Positions 13,183 to 22,016 of a DNA stretch of 64,000 nucleotides are shown here, piece by piece. Made by a program: the position numbers and the translations under genes. The stretch is taken from NCBI RefSeq assembly GCF_035762065.1, contig NZ_DASTPW010000055.1:129791-193790 (forward strand). Reading direction: 5' to 3'. This stretch comes from Methylibium sp035762065. GTDB taxonomy: Bacteria > Pseudomonadota > Gammaproteobacteria > Burkholderiales > Burkholderiaceae_C. Every line of letters starts with the position of its first letter. Position 1 is the stretch's first letter. A model generated the notes under the pieces. The model saw only the letters and a list, made by a program, of their open reading frames with translations. It had not been told where the DNA came from and ran no database searches.

Positions 13183-13712
13183 GCGGTGGCGCGGCCCGAC
13201 CCGTCGATGCGGCGACGCGCCCAGGCTTGCATCGTGTCGATCGCGGCGCGCGCCGGATCGAGCACCGCGATGCGTTGCAGCAGCCGGGTCGGCTCGATCT
13301 TGTGGCGCAGCAGCGCACGCACGAAGTCGGCGTCCTTGTCGCGGCCGGGAACGCACTTCGAGACCGCGAGGTCGTGCAGCTCGGGGGAGATCGCGGTGAC
13401 CTCGCCGAGGTGGTGGAGCGTGGCGTGGTTTATCCCGTCGGCGGGCATGACGGCGGTGTCCGGGCCGACGCCGTCGGCGTGGGAGCCGAAGGTTTCGTCG
13501 AAGCTGGACAGCGCGTCGATCGCGCCGTCGATGAGCTCGGCCCGCTCGGGATGCAGCGCGGGGTAGAGATCGACCTCGCGCGATACGAGAACCTCCTTCG
13601 GCGCAAGAGGATGCGGCAACAGCACGGCCTGTCTCCCCACCCCGATCAGCTTGTCCTCCTGCGCGATGGCGGCTGCGGCCCGAAGCACGTGGTCGAACTG
13701 TTCGCGCGTCAT
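13179..13712 (-). CDS. Nucleotidyltransferase-like protein (DUF6036-type), possible toxin-antitoxin component
   Basis: 177 residues, starting MTREQFDHVL. The stretch IGVGRQAVLLPHPLAPKEVL followed by SREVDLYP resembles the G[SR]QA ... D-x-[DY] core of minimal nucleotidyltransferases grouped as DUF6036, and KDADFVRALLRHK matches the C-terminal part of that family as I remember it. Its start overlaps the stop of the 106-residue gene upstream (ATGA) and its stop overlaps the gmhB start (ATGA), so it is translationally locked into the operon. Nucleotidyltransferase/partner pairs of this kind are often toxin-antitoxin or abortive infection modules; that role is inference. Family call moderate, function low. 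Confidence 0.6.
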   Translation of the reverse strand: MTREQFDHVLRAAAAIAQEDKLIGVGRQAVLLPHPLAPKEVLVSREVDLYPALHPERAELIDGAIDALSSFDETFGSHADGVGPDTAVMPADGINHATLHHLGEVTAISPELHDLAVSKCVPGRDKDADFVRALLRHKIEPTRLLQRIAVLDPARAAIDTMQAWARRRIDGSGRATA

Positions 13713-14029
13713 GAGCGGCGCGCTTCGCGCAGCAATTGCATGCGCTCGCCTTGCGTGATCAACACCGAGACAGGCGACACGCTGCGCAGCACCTGCGCGT
13801 CGTCGGTCGCGGCGCAGACGGCCGCTTCGAGCCGGGTCGCATCGCGCTCGTCGAGCATCGACTGCCATCGGTCCCCGTAAGCATCGCTGCGCGTCGCCCC
13901 GGACGGCCGTCGCCAGCGCGCCAACTGCTCGCTCGCCTTTCGCCGTGCCGATTCGTCCACACGCAAGCGCTTCACAGCCAGACGGTGGGCGGCCATCAGA
14001 AAACGATCGTTGACGACGCGCGGGTCCAT
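13709..14029 (-). CDS. Small partner protein of the nucleotidyltransferase-like gene
   Basis: 106 residues, highly charged and predicted largely helical (LMAAHRLAVKRLRVDESARRKASEQLARWRR). No signal peptide, membrane segment or cysteine cluster except C in AAVCAATDDAQ. It starts 26 bp after glyS and its last codons overlap the next start as ATGA. The small helical protein followed by a nucleotidyltransferase is the usual size and order for an antitoxin-like partner, but I do not recognise the family. The pair separates glyS from gmhB, which are adjacent in many relatives. Confidence 0.6.
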   Translation of the reverse strand: MDPRVVNDRFLMAAHRLAVKRLRVDESARRKASEQLARWRRPSGATRSDAYGDRWQSMLDERDATRLEAAVCAATDDAQVLRSVSPVSVLITQGERMQLLREARRS

Positions 14030-14055
14030 GGGCCGCGATTATCGAGAGCCCCGGG

Positions 14056-16236
14056 TCACGCCGCCAGCCTGGACAGGTCGGCCACGCGGTTCATCGCGGC
14101 GTGCAGCGTCGCGAGCAGGCCGAGGCGGTTGGCGCGCAGCGCTTCGTCGTCGACGTTCACCATGACCTGGTCGAAGAAGGCGTCGACCGGCTCTTTCAGC
14201 GCCGCAAGGGCCTGCAGCGAAGCAGCGTAATCGCCGAGGGCGTAGGCGGCGTCGGCCTGCAGCTTGACCGCCTCCAAGGCTTCGGCGAGCGCGGCCTCGG
14301 CCGGCTGCTGGAGCAGAGCCGGATCGATGCGCGGCTCCACGCGGTCTTCGACCTTCTTGAGGATGTTGGCCACGCGCTTGTTGGCCGCGGCGAGAGATGC
14401 GCTCTCGGGCAGATGCGCAAACGCCGCGACCGCAAGCAGCCGGGGCCGCACCTCCACGAGAAGCACGGGCCGCAACGCAAGAACGGCGTCGACGTGCTGG
14501 GTGCGAAAGCCCCCCGGGGCATCGATGACGGCGTTCTGCCCGGTCCGCCGCGCAACTTCGGTGACTTCATCGAAGCCGCTCTGCACCGAGAAGTAATGGC
14601 GCGTGCGTTCATCGAGGAAGGCGAGCACCGGTGCCCGCGCCCCGGTCGCCGCATCGCCGAAGCTGGCCACCGCCCGGTCGACAAGCCCAGGCGTATCGAG
14701 GCGCAGCGCCTTCTCGGCCAGCAGACGGATGACGCCGAAGGCATGCCTGCGCAACGCGAACGGATCCTTCTCCCCCGTCGGCACCTGCCCGATGCCAAAG
14801 AGCCCGACCAGCGTCTCCAGCTTGTCGGCCAGCGCGAGCACCACGCCGACCTCGTTGCGCGGCAGTTCGTCGCCGGCGAAGCGGGGCTTGTAGTGGTCCT
14901 CGATGGCGAAGGCCACGTCCTCGTCGATGCCCTCGTGCTGCGCGCAGTAGCGCCCCATCGTGCCTTGCAGCTCGGGGAACTCGCCGACCATGTCGGTGAG
15001 CAGGTCGGCCTTCGCGAGTCGCGCGGCGAGCTCGGCCTTGGCGGCAAGCGCGGGGCCGCCGAGCTCTTCACCGATCGCACGGGCAATGGCCTCCACGCGC
15101 CGCACCCGCTCGCCCATCGAGCCCAGCTTCGCGTGGTAGGTCACCTTGTCGAGCCCGGCGGCGCGATCGGCGAGCCGCGTCTTCTTGTCCTTGTCGAAGA
15201 AGAACTTTGCATCCGCGAGGCGCGGCCGCACGACGCGCTCGTTGCCTTCGATCACGCGGCTCGGATCGGCAGGACTGATGTTGCTGACGATCAGGAAGCG
15301 GTTCGTCAGCCGCCCTTCGCCGTCGAGCAGCGGGAAGTACTTTTGGTTGGCCTTCATCGTCAGGATCAGGCATTCCTGCGGCACGTCGAGGAAGCTCTCG
15401 TCGAAGCGGCCGAGCAGCACCTTGGGGCGCTCGACGAGCGCGGTCACCTCGTCGAGCAGGGCGTCGTCGTCGATCGGGCTCAGGCCCTCGCCCGCGGCCG
15501 CGTGCTGCAGCTGGCGCGCGATGTCGTCGCGGCGCTCGGCGAAGCTCGCGATCACCGCGCCCTGCTCGCGCAGTTGCGCCGCGTAGCGCTCCGCGTGCTC
15601 GATCACGACGGGATCGACCGCCGCCTCGAAGCGGTGCCCGTGCGTCGTCCGGCCGGCCATCAAGCCGAGCACCGCGACCGGCACCACCTCGTCGCCATGC
15701 AGCGCGACCAGCCCGTGCGCCGGCCGCACGAACTGCACGTTGCTCCAGCCGGGCAGCGCGCCGCTCGACGGCTGGTAAGTCATCAGCTTCGGGATCGGCA
15801 GCTTCGCGAGCGCCTCGTCCAATGCCCTTTGCAGGCCGGCGGCCAGCGTCGCGCCGGGAACGACGCTGTCGAAGAACAGCGCCTCGACCTTGCCGTCCAT
15901 CTGGCGCTTCAGCGCCGGCAGCACCGACGCATCGGCGCCGAGGCTCGCGAGCTTCTTCAGCAGCGCAGGCGTCGGCTGGCCGTCGGCCGCGAGGCCGACG
16001 CTCGCCGGCATCAGCTTGACCGACTGCGCCTTGTCGGCCGCACGCGGCAGCACCGCGCTCACTTGCGCGCCCAGCCGCCGCGGCGACGCATAGCCGGTGA
16101 CCACCGAGTCCGCGGTCGCGAGACCTTGCGCCCTCAGGCCGTCGATCAGCCCCTGCGCGAAGGCCTCGCCGAGCTTCCTCAGCGCCTTCGGCGGCAGCTC
16201 CTCGACGAACAGTTCGACCAGCAGCGTCGCGCCCAT
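14056..16236 (-). CDS. glyS: Glycyl-tRNA synthetase beta subunit
   Basis: 726 residues; typical opening MGATLLVELFVEELPPKALRKL, internal hallmark LDVPQECLILTMKANQKYFPL, and HD-like region plus C-terminal anticodon-binding/DALR part (PVDAFFDQVMVNVDDEALRANRL). With the alpha subunit it forms the heterotetrameric enzyme that charges tRNA-Gly. The start at 16236 overlaps the glyQ stop as TGATG, giving tight coupling for a fixed subunit ratio. An open frame continues further upstream through glyQ in another frame but this is not coding. Confidence 0.96.
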   Translation of the reverse strand: MGATLLVELFVEELPPKALRKLGEAFAQGLIDGLRAQGLATADSVVTGYASPRRLGAQVSAVLPRAADKAQSVKLMPASVGLAADGQPTPALLKKLASLGADASVLPALKRQMDGKVEALFFDSVVPGATLAAGLQRALDEALAKLPIPKLMTYQPSSGALPGWSNVQFVRPAHGLVALHGDEVVPVAVLGLMAGRTTHGHRFEAAVDPVVIEHAERYAAQLREQGAVIASFAERRDDIARQLQHAAAGEGLSPIDDDALLDEVTALVERPKVLLGRFDESFLDVPQECLILTMKANQKYFPLLDGEGRLTNRFLIVSNISPADPSRVIEGNERVVRPRLADAKFFFDKDKKTRLADRAAGLDKVTYHAKLGSMGERVRRVEAIARAIGEELGGPALAAKAELAARLAKADLLTDMVGEFPELQGTMGRYCAQHEGIDEDVAFAIEDHYKPRFAGDELPRNEVGVVLALADKLETLVGLFGIGQVPTGEKDPFALRRHAFGVIRLLAEKALRLDTPGLVDRAVASFGDAATGARAPVLAFLDERTRHYFSVQSGFDEVTEVARRTGQNAVIDAPGGFRTQHVDAVLALRPVLLVEVRPRLLAVAAFAHLPESASLAAANKRVANILKKVEDRVEPRIDPALLQQPAEAALAEALEAVKLQADAAYALGDYAASLQALAALKEPVDAFFDQVMVNVDDEALRANRLGLLATLHAAMNRVADLSRLAA

Positions 16237-17153
16237 CAAGCCGCCTTCTTTTCGATCGCCGCCAGCGCCTCGTCGGCCCAGAGCTTCGGCGCCATCGGGA
16301 AGCCCAGCCGCGCACGGCTGTCCAGGTAGCTCTGCGCGACGGCACGCGCCAGATGGCGGATGCGCCCGATGTAGGCGGCCCGCTCCGTCACGCTGATCGC
16401 GCCGCGCGCATCGAGCAGGTTGAAGCTGTGCGCCGCCTTCAGCACCTGCTCGTAGGCCGGCAGCGCGAGCTGCCGCTCCATCAGCTGCCTGGCGTTGCCT
16501 TCGTGCGCGGCGAAGGCGCCGAGCAGGAACTCGACGTTGCTGTGCTCGAAGTTGTAGGCGCTCTGCTCCTGCTCGTTCTGCAGATAGACGTCGCCGTAGC
16601 TCAGGCCTTCGGTCCACTCGAGCTTGTAGACGTTGTCGACGCCCTGCAGGTACATCGCGAGCCGTTCGAGGCCGTAGGTGATCTCGCCCGTGATCGGCCG
16701 GCAGTCGATGCCGCCGACCTGCTGGAAGTAGGTGAACTGCGTGACTTCCATGCCGTTGAGCCACACCTCCCAGCCGAGGCCCCAGGCGCCAAGCGTCGGG
16801 TTCTCCCAATCGTCCTCGACGAAGCGCACGTCGTTGCTCTTGAGGTCGAAGCCGAGCGCCTCGAGGCTTCCGAGGTAGAGCTCGAGGATGTCGTCCGGCG
16901 CCGGCTTCAGCACCACCTGGTACTGGTAGTAGTGCTGCAGCCGGTTCGGGTTCTCGCCGTAGCGGCCGTCCTTCGGGCGCCGGCTGGGCTGGACGTAGGC
17001 CGCCTTCCACGGCTCGGGGCCGAGCGCGCGCAGGAAGGTCGCGGTGTGGCTGGTGCCGGCGCCGACCTCCATGTCGTAGGGCTGCAGCAGCGCGCAGCCG
17101 TGCCCGGCCCAGTAGGTCTGCAGGCGCAGGATGAGTTGTTGGAAGCTGAGCAT
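16236..17153 (-). CDS. glyQ: Glycyl-tRNA synthetase alpha subunit
   Basis: 305 residues, MLSFQQLILRLQTYW start typical of the bacterial alpha subunit; catalytic class II core includes PYDMEVGAGTSHTATFLRAL, QPSRRPKDGRYGENPNR and GGIDCRPITGEITYGLERLA. A GTG seven codons upstream (17174) is possible, but the ATG at 17153 matches the family N-terminus. First gene of the glyQ-glyS run on the minus strand; the promoter must lie in the about 100 bp between 17154 and the P450 stop at 17254. Confidence 0.96.
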   Translation of the reverse strand: MLSFQQLILRLQTYWAGHGCALLQPYDMEVGAGTSHTATFLRALGPEPWKAAYVQPSRRPKDGRYGENPNRLQHYYQYQVVLKPAPDDILELYLGSLEALGFDLKSNDVRFVEDDWENPTLGAWGLGWEVWLNGMEVTQFTYFQQVGGIDCRPITGEITYGLERLAMYLQGVDNVYKLEWTEGLSYGDVYLQNEQEQSAYNFEHSNVEFLLGAFAAHEGNARQLMERQLALPAYEQVLKAAHSFNLLDARGAISVTERAAYIGRIRHLARAVAQSYLDSRARLGFPMAPKLWADEALAAIEKKAA

Positions 17154-17253
17154 GCAGGAGACGGACGCGGCCACGGCCCGGGGCGGGGTGCGCGAGTTTA
17201 AGAGTGCGGTCCGGGCGTGCGGCCTGCCTCGGGCCGGGCGCCCGCAGGAGCGC

Positions 17254-18723
17254 TCAGGCTTCCCGCAGCCTCAGCCGCATCTTCAGACCCACGGGATGCA
17301 TCGTGAAGCTCATCCGCTCCTCGGGCTCGCCGCCGCCGTCGGTGCCGACGTGCAGCAGCTCGAAGTTGCGCGCCAGCATCGCGAGCACCATCTTCATCTC
17401 CAGCAGCGCCAGGTAGCGGCCCGGGCACAGCCGTGGGCCGGCGCCGAAGGGCATCGAGGCCTTCTGCGCCTCGCGCTCGCCGCCGGGGAGCCAGCGCGCG
17501 GGGCGGAAGTCGGCGATGTCGGCAGCGCCGCGCGCATCGAGCGCCGCCGCGCGCATCAGGCACATCAGCGGCGTGCCGCGCGGCGCGGCGCAGCCGGCGA
17601 TCACGGTGTCGTGGTTGCTCTCCAGGAACAGCAAAGGCGCGACCGGCTTCAGCCGCATCGCCTCCTGCACCGCGCGTTCGATGCCGTCGAAGCCGCGCGC
17701 CACCTCGAAGCCCGCCGGCAGCGGCTCCGCGCCCAGGGCGCCATCGACCTCCTCCACCACCGCCTGCCACGCGTCGCGATGCGTGTGCAGCAGCCACAGC
17801 GCCCAGCCGAGCGTGTGGGCGGTCGTGTCCTCGCCGGCCAGCAGCACGGTGACGACGTTGCCGGCGATTTCCTCCTCGGTCAGCGCTGCACCGTCGGCGT
17901 CGCGTGCGGCGAGCATCGCTTCGAGCAGGTCGGTCGGCTGCCCGCGTCGCTGGGGCTCGTCCTCCAGCCGCTGCCGCGCGGCGCGCACGAAGCCCTGCAC
18001 CGCCTGCTGCACCGCGGCCAGGTGGCGGTCGAAGGCGCGGTCGATCGGCAGGCGCAGCCAGCGCCAGTAGGCGAACGGCAGGTTGATGCGCCGAAACAGC
18101 ATCGGGAACAGCTTGTCCAGGTGCTCCTGCAGCGGCTGCGGTGCCTCGAGCGTGTTGAGATCGGCGCCGAAGGCCAGACCGGTCGTCACGTCGACCGTGT
18201 AGCGCGTCAGCGAGGCCTGCAGGTCGATCGGCTCGCCGCGCCCGGCCGCCTCGCGCCAGCACGCCGCGAGCCGAGCGGTCACGCGCCGCAGCGACGGGTA
18301 GAAGCGCTTCAGGTGGGCCGGATCGAAGGCGCTCATCACGAGCCGGCGCTGGCGCCGCCAGTCGTCGCCCTCGCACGAGAACAGGCCGTGCCCGCCGGCC
18401 TCGCGGATCACCGCCTCGATCGGTCGGATGCGCCGCCAGGTGTCGGGCCGCTCGCGCAGGGCGCCGGCGATGACCTCGGCGTCCGCGACCACCAGCGCGT
18501 CGCGCCCGCCGAGGCGCAGCCGGTACAGCGGGCCGTGCTGCGCGGCCCAGGCTTCCATCTGGCGATGCAGCCGCCGCAGCTTGAGCTGCAGCGCGTTGCC
18601 GACGATCGGCCAGGGGCGCGGCCCGGGCAGGTCGGCGACGCGGCGCAGCGGGGCGGCGGGGGCGCTCGTCGTCGGCGCGGCGGCCGTGGATTCGACGCGA
18701 TCTGCATGAGGCAAGGCCGACAT
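17254..18723 (-). CDS. Cytochrome P450
   Basis: 489-residue soluble P450. Proline-rich opening DLPGPRPWPIVGNALQLKLRR, I-helix oxygen-binding motif AGEDTTAHTLGWAL, K-helix EAMRLKP (ExxR), and haem loop FGAGPRLCPGRYLAL with the proximal Cys. No N-terminal membrane anchor. Start at 18723 is supported by GGAGGAG seven bases upstream. The alternative longer frame runs into the intergenic region without a ribosome site. No ferredoxin or ferredoxin reductase is encoded beside it, so electrons must come from elsewhere. It faces away from a three-gene efflux set; substrate unknown (fatty acid, terpene or aromatic all possible). Confidence 0.92.
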   Translation of the reverse strand: MSALPHADRVESTAAAPTTSAPAAPLRRVADLPGPRPWPIVGNALQLKLRRLHRQMEAWAAQHGPLYRLRLGGRDALVVADAEVIAGALRERPDTWRRIRPIEAVIREAGGHGLFSCEGDDWRRQRRLVMSAFDPAHLKRFYPSLRRVTARLAACWREAAGRGEPIDLQASLTRYTVDVTTGLAFGADLNTLEAPQPLQEHLDKLFPMLFRRINLPFAYWRWLRLPIDRAFDRHLAAVQQAVQGFVRAARQRLEDEPQRRGQPTDLLEAMLAARDADGAALTEEEIAGNVVTVLLAGEDTTAHTLGWALWLLHTHRDAWQAVVEEVDGALGAEPLPAGFEVARGFDGIERAVQEAMRLKPVAPLLFLESNHDTVIAGCAAPRGTPLMCLMRAAALDARGAADIADFRPARWLPGGEREAQKASMPFGAGPRLCPGRYLALLEMKMVLAMLARNFELLHVGTDGGGEPEERMSFTMHPVGLKMRLRLREA

Positions 18724-19025
18724 CGCAGGCTCCTCCGATGCCCGGCCGTGAGCGCGGCGAGGCCGGACGATTCTGCGCGCGCACGGCCGCGACCGCCGCC
18801 GAAGCGCATCCCGCGAGGCCCGTCCTGACACAGCCGGCGCGGCCGCACCACGCCCGGCGCGGCCGCGCCAGCCCGGACTGGCCCGGGTTCGGCGCACAAG
18901 CCGTGGGCATAGCATCGAGCGGCGCCGTGGCGGCCGCGGTGCCGGCTTCTCGCCGATCGCGGCCTGCCCTTCGTCGCACCGAGGCCGCCGTTGGCCCTTG
19001 CCGTTCGTCCTTCGCTCCCGAACCC
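18724..19025 (+). other. Divergent intergenic region between P450 and efflux genes
   Basis: About 300 bp separating the P450 start (minus) from the outer-membrane efflux gene (plus). It is as GC-rich as its surroundings and remains open in one frame, but nothing in it has a ribosome site or recognisable product. It must hold the two promoters; I see no clear -35/-10 pair, operator palindrome or terminator. Confidence 0.5.
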
Positions 19026-20435
19026 GTGAACCGCCCCGCCCTGCCGACGGCCTTGCCGATCGCCCTGCTGCTCGCCGCGCTGCTCGGCGGCTGCGCGACG
19101 CAGCGCCACGAGCCGCGGCCGATCGAGCCGGCCGCCGAGCAGGCGCGCTGGCTTGCCGCCGACCCCGACGACCCGGCGCTGCGCGAGCGCCTCGCCGCGC
19201 TCGGCGCCGACACCTCGAACTGGCCGCTTCCCGAATGGAACGCCGACGCGCTCACCGCGCTCGCGCTCGCGCGGCATCCCGACCTCGCGATCGCGCGCGC
19301 CGAGCTCCAGCGCGCCGAGGCCGCGCGCGCCGCGGCGCTCGAGCGGGGGCCGCTGGGCGCGGAGACCACGCTCGAACACCACAGCGCCGACGGCGTCAGC
19401 AGCTCGCCGTGGAGCCTGACGCTGGTCTTCGATGCGCTGCTGACCGGCCGCGAGCGCCGCGCCGCGCAGGCCGAGGCGGCCGAGTCGCTGGCGCGCGAGG
19501 CGGTCGCGCTGGCGGCCGACGCGGCCTGGCGCAGCCGCCAGCGCGTGCACGGCGCGCTGCGCGAGTTGCGCCACGCGGTGCCGCGTTCGCGCGCGAGCGA
19601 GGCGGCGCTCGCGCAGCAGCGCGTGATCGTCGCCGCGCTCGAAAGCCGGCTCGCGCAGGGCGTGGCCGACCGCGGCGAGCTGCTGCTCGCGCGCCGCGCC
19701 GAAGGCGAAGCGCAGCAGCAGGCCAGCGCCGCGCGCGAAGCCGTCGCGCAGGCCGGCCTCGCGCTGGCTGCCGCGGTCAACCTGCCGGCGACGACGCTCA
19801 CCGCGCTGCGCATCGACACCGCGCCCGCCGCGCAGGCGATCGACACGCCGGCGATCGAACTGCAGCGCGCGGCCCTGCTGAACCGCATCGACCTGCGCGC
19901 CGCGCTGGCGCGCTACGCGGCGGCCGACGCGGCGCTGCGCGTCGAACTGGCGAAGCAGCACCCTGAGCTGGTGCTCAAGCCCGGCTTCGGCTGGGACCAG
20001 GGCGACCGGCTCTGGACGCTGGGTCTCGCGCTCCAGCTCCCGCCCGGCGGGCGCAACCAGGCGGCGATCGCGCAGGCCAGCGCGCAACGCGAGATCGACG
20101 GCGCGCGCGTGCTCGCGCTGCAAGCCGCGGCGCTGGCCACGCTCGACGCCGCCCGGCAGTCGCTCGCGGCCGCGCGGCTGCGGCGTGACGAGGCCGAGGC
20201 GCGCTGGTCGCTCGCGCGCGAGCAGCTCGCGCGCACCGAGCGGCGCTTCGACGGCGGCGGCGCCGACCGCATCGAGCGTGCCGCCGCGCGGCTCGCGGCC
20301 GCCGACGCGGAGCGGCAGTTCGTCGAGGCGCAGGCGGCGCAGGCCATGGCGCTCGGCGCGCTCGAAGACGCGGTGCAGCAGCCGCTCGAGGCACCGGCGC
20401 GCGGCTTCGCGTCGACCCGGGCGGGGGCGCGATGA
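19026..20435 (+). CDS. TolC/CusC-family outer-membrane efflux lipoprotein
   Basis: 469 residues starting at GTG 19026. Signal peptide with lipobox ALLGGC (Cys about 23), so an outer-membrane lipoprotein. The body is long, Ala/Glu/Arg-rich and helical with the two internally repeated halves of outer membrane factors (ALARHPDLAIARAELQRAEA and its later counterpart QSLAAARLRRDEAEARWSLA). It provides the outer-membrane channel for the adaptor and RND pump genes that follow. An in-frame ORF extends upstream to 18738, but the GTG gives the only proper signal peptide. Confidence 0.85.
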   Translation: MNRPALPTALPIALLLAALLGGCATQRHEPRPIEPAAEQARWLAADPDDPALRERLAALGADTSNWPLPEWNADALTALALARHPDLAIARAELQRAEAARAAALERGPLGAETTLEHHSADGVSSSPWSLTLVFDALLTGRERRAAQAEAAESLAREAVALAADAAWRSRQRVHGALRELRHAVPRSRASEAALAQQRVIVAALESRLAQGVADRGELLLARRAEGEAQQQASAAREAVAQAGLALAAAVNLPATTLTALRIDTAPAAQAIDTPAIELQRAALLNRIDLRAALARYAAADAALRVELAKQHPELVLKPGFGWDQGDRLWTLGLALQLPPGGRNQAAIAQASAQREIDGARVLALQAAALATLDAARQSLAAARLRRDEAEARWSLAREQLARTERRFDGGGADRIERAAARLAAADAERQFVEAQAAQAMALGALEDAVQQPLEAPARGFASTRAGAR

Positions 20436-20505
20436 GCGCCGCCCTGCCGCTCGGCCAGCGCCGGCGCGCCGCCGGCCAGGCGGCGTGCGGCGCGGGGGCG
20501 CTTCG

Positions 20506-21801
20506 ATGAGCCGCGCCGCGCTCGTGCGGCTGCTGGTCGCGCAGACCGTGCTGCTGGTCGTCGTCGCCTGGGCCGGCATCTGGTTCGCGCGCGACGAGTA
20601 CCGGCGCGCGACGGCGCCGCTCGACGACGACGAAGGGCTGGCGCGCGCCGCCGCGGCGGTCGAGGAGGACGGCGTGCCGACGGTGCGGCTCAGCGTCGCG
20701 GCGCAGCGCAACGTCGGCATCGAGGTCGCGATGCCCGAGCCCGCCAGCCACGGCGCCGAGGCGCAGGTGGCGGTGGTCGTGCAGGACGCGCAGCCGCTGA
20801 TCGAGCTGCAGGGGCGGCTGCGCGCGGCGCGCCACCAGCTCGAGGCGGCGCGCAGCCAGTCGGCCGCGAGCGGCGCCGAGGCGCGGCGGGTGCAGGCGCT
20901 GTACGACGACGATCGCAACGCCTCGCTCAAGGCGCTGGAAAGCGCGCGCGCCCAGGCCGCGGCCGACGCGGCGCGCGAGCGCGAGGCGCTGGCCGCGCTG
21001 CGCGCGCTGCGCGAAGGCGCGCGGCTGCCGTGGGGCGCGGCGCTCGCGCGCGAACTGGAGGACGACGCGGCCGGCGGCCGGGTCGCACGCATCGCCTCGG
21101 GGCGCGAACTGCTGCTGCGCGCGCTGCTGCGCGGCGACGCGGCGGCGCCCGAACGCGCGCAGCTCGCGGTGACGCTGCCCGGCCGCGACGCGCCGCTGCT
21201 CGCGCGGCCGCTCGGCGGCGTCGGCACCTCGGCCGCGGGCGGCGAGGCCGCCGGCGCGCGCAGCCTGCTGTTCCAGGCCGCCTGGCCCGCGAACGCCGGG
21301 CGCGCGCCGGCCGCGGGCCAGCGCTACACCGGCCAGCTGCGCGATGCCGATCGGGCCGCGAACGCGGGCGTGCTGGTGCCGGCCTCGGCGATCGTCTGGC
21401 ATGCCGGGCAGCCGTGGATCTACATCCGCGAGAGCAACGAGCCGCAGCCGGTGTACGCGCCGCTGCACGGCGAGCCGCTGCCCGGCATGGCAGCGAGCGC
21501 CGCCGCGCCGAAGCCGGCACCGGAGAAGCCCGCGAAGCGCGACGACGATGACGACGACAAGCCGCGCCCGGGTTCCGCGAGCGCGGCCTCGGCGCCGGCC
21601 GCGAAGGCCGCGGCGGCCGCCGAGCCGCCGCCTGCCGCGACCCACGCCTTCCAGCGCCGTGCGGTGCCGCAGGCGCGCCGCGTCGGCGACCACTGGTTCC
21701 TCGACGGCTATGCCGAGGACGACCCGGTCGTCGTGCGCGGCGCGCAGGTGCTGCTCAGCGAGGAGCTGAAGTACCAGATCCGCAACGAGAACGACGACTA
21801 G
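20506..21801 (+). CDS. Periplasmic adaptor (membrane fusion) protein of an RND efflux system
   Basis: 431 residues. N-terminal membrane anchor LVRLLVAQTVLLVVVAWAGIWFA, then a coiled-coil hairpin region (ELQGRLRAARHQLEAARSQS ... ALESARAQAAADAAREREAL) and beta-barrel-like sequence (RYTGQLRDADRAANAGVLVP, SAIVWHAGQPWIYI). Its position between an outer-membrane factor and an RND pump defines its role. Odd feature: near residue 340 a run of six Asp (KRDDDDDDKP) and an Ala/Pro-rich linker of about 35 residues interrupt the C-terminal domain. The stop codon TAG lies inside an interspersed repeat. Confidence 0.82.
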   Translation: MSRAALVRLLVAQTVLLVVVAWAGIWFARDEYRRATAPLDDDEGLARAAAAVEEDGVPTVRLSVAAQRNVGIEVAMPEPASHGAEAQVAVVVQDAQPLIELQGRLRAARHQLEAARSQSAASGAEARRVQALYDDDRNASLKALESARAQAAADAAREREALAALRALREGARLPWGAALARELEDDAAGGRVARIASGRELLLRALLRGDAAAPERAQLAVTLPGRDAPLLARPLGGVGTSAAGGEAAGARSLLFQAAWPANAGRAPAAGQRYTGQLRDADRAANAGVLVPASAIVWHAGQPWIYIRESNEPQPVYAPLHGEPLPGMAASAAAPKPAPEKPAKRDDDDDDKPRPGSASAASAPAAKAAAAAEPPPAATHAFQRRAVPQARRVGDHWFLDGYAEDDPVVVRGAQVLLSEELKYQIRNENDD

Positions 21802-21957
21802 ATGTCGACCACCCCGTTGCGGCTTCGCCGCGTTCCACGCCCTCGCAGAGCTCGGGCGGCTCGCTTGGCGTTCGAGTCCGCGCAGGCGGACTCTCTCGTC
21901 CCGCTCGCCCCTCCAGGGGCGCCGTTGGCGGACCGGCGAAGCCGGATCCGCGGCGGC
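21796..21957 (+). repeat. Interspersed multi-hairpin repeat, long copy
   Basis: Shares near-identical blocks with 30475-30561: the first begins at the GA-TAG stop codon of the adaptor gene and runs through GACCACCCCGTTGCGGCTTC; the second includes GGGGCGCCG, TGGCGGACCGGCG and CCGCGGCGGC. This copy has about 75 extra bases between the blocks, including the hairpin GTCCGC-gcag-GCGGAC. Small hairpins such as GCGGC-ttc-GCCGC and CCGGC-gaa-GCCGG suggest a REP-like element. No coding content. It fills most of the gap before the RND pump gene. Confidence 0.8.
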
Positions 21958-22016
21958 CCCTCGGTGGGCCGAGCGATGCACGCGCCGGTGCACCGAGCGG
22001 CAGCCGGCCCTTCGCT

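Noticed and set aside
14056..17010. Apparent 984-residue fusion of glyS with an upstream region
   Set aside because: The upstream part is the wrong frame of glyQ; GlyS begins at MGATLLVELF with TGATG coupling.
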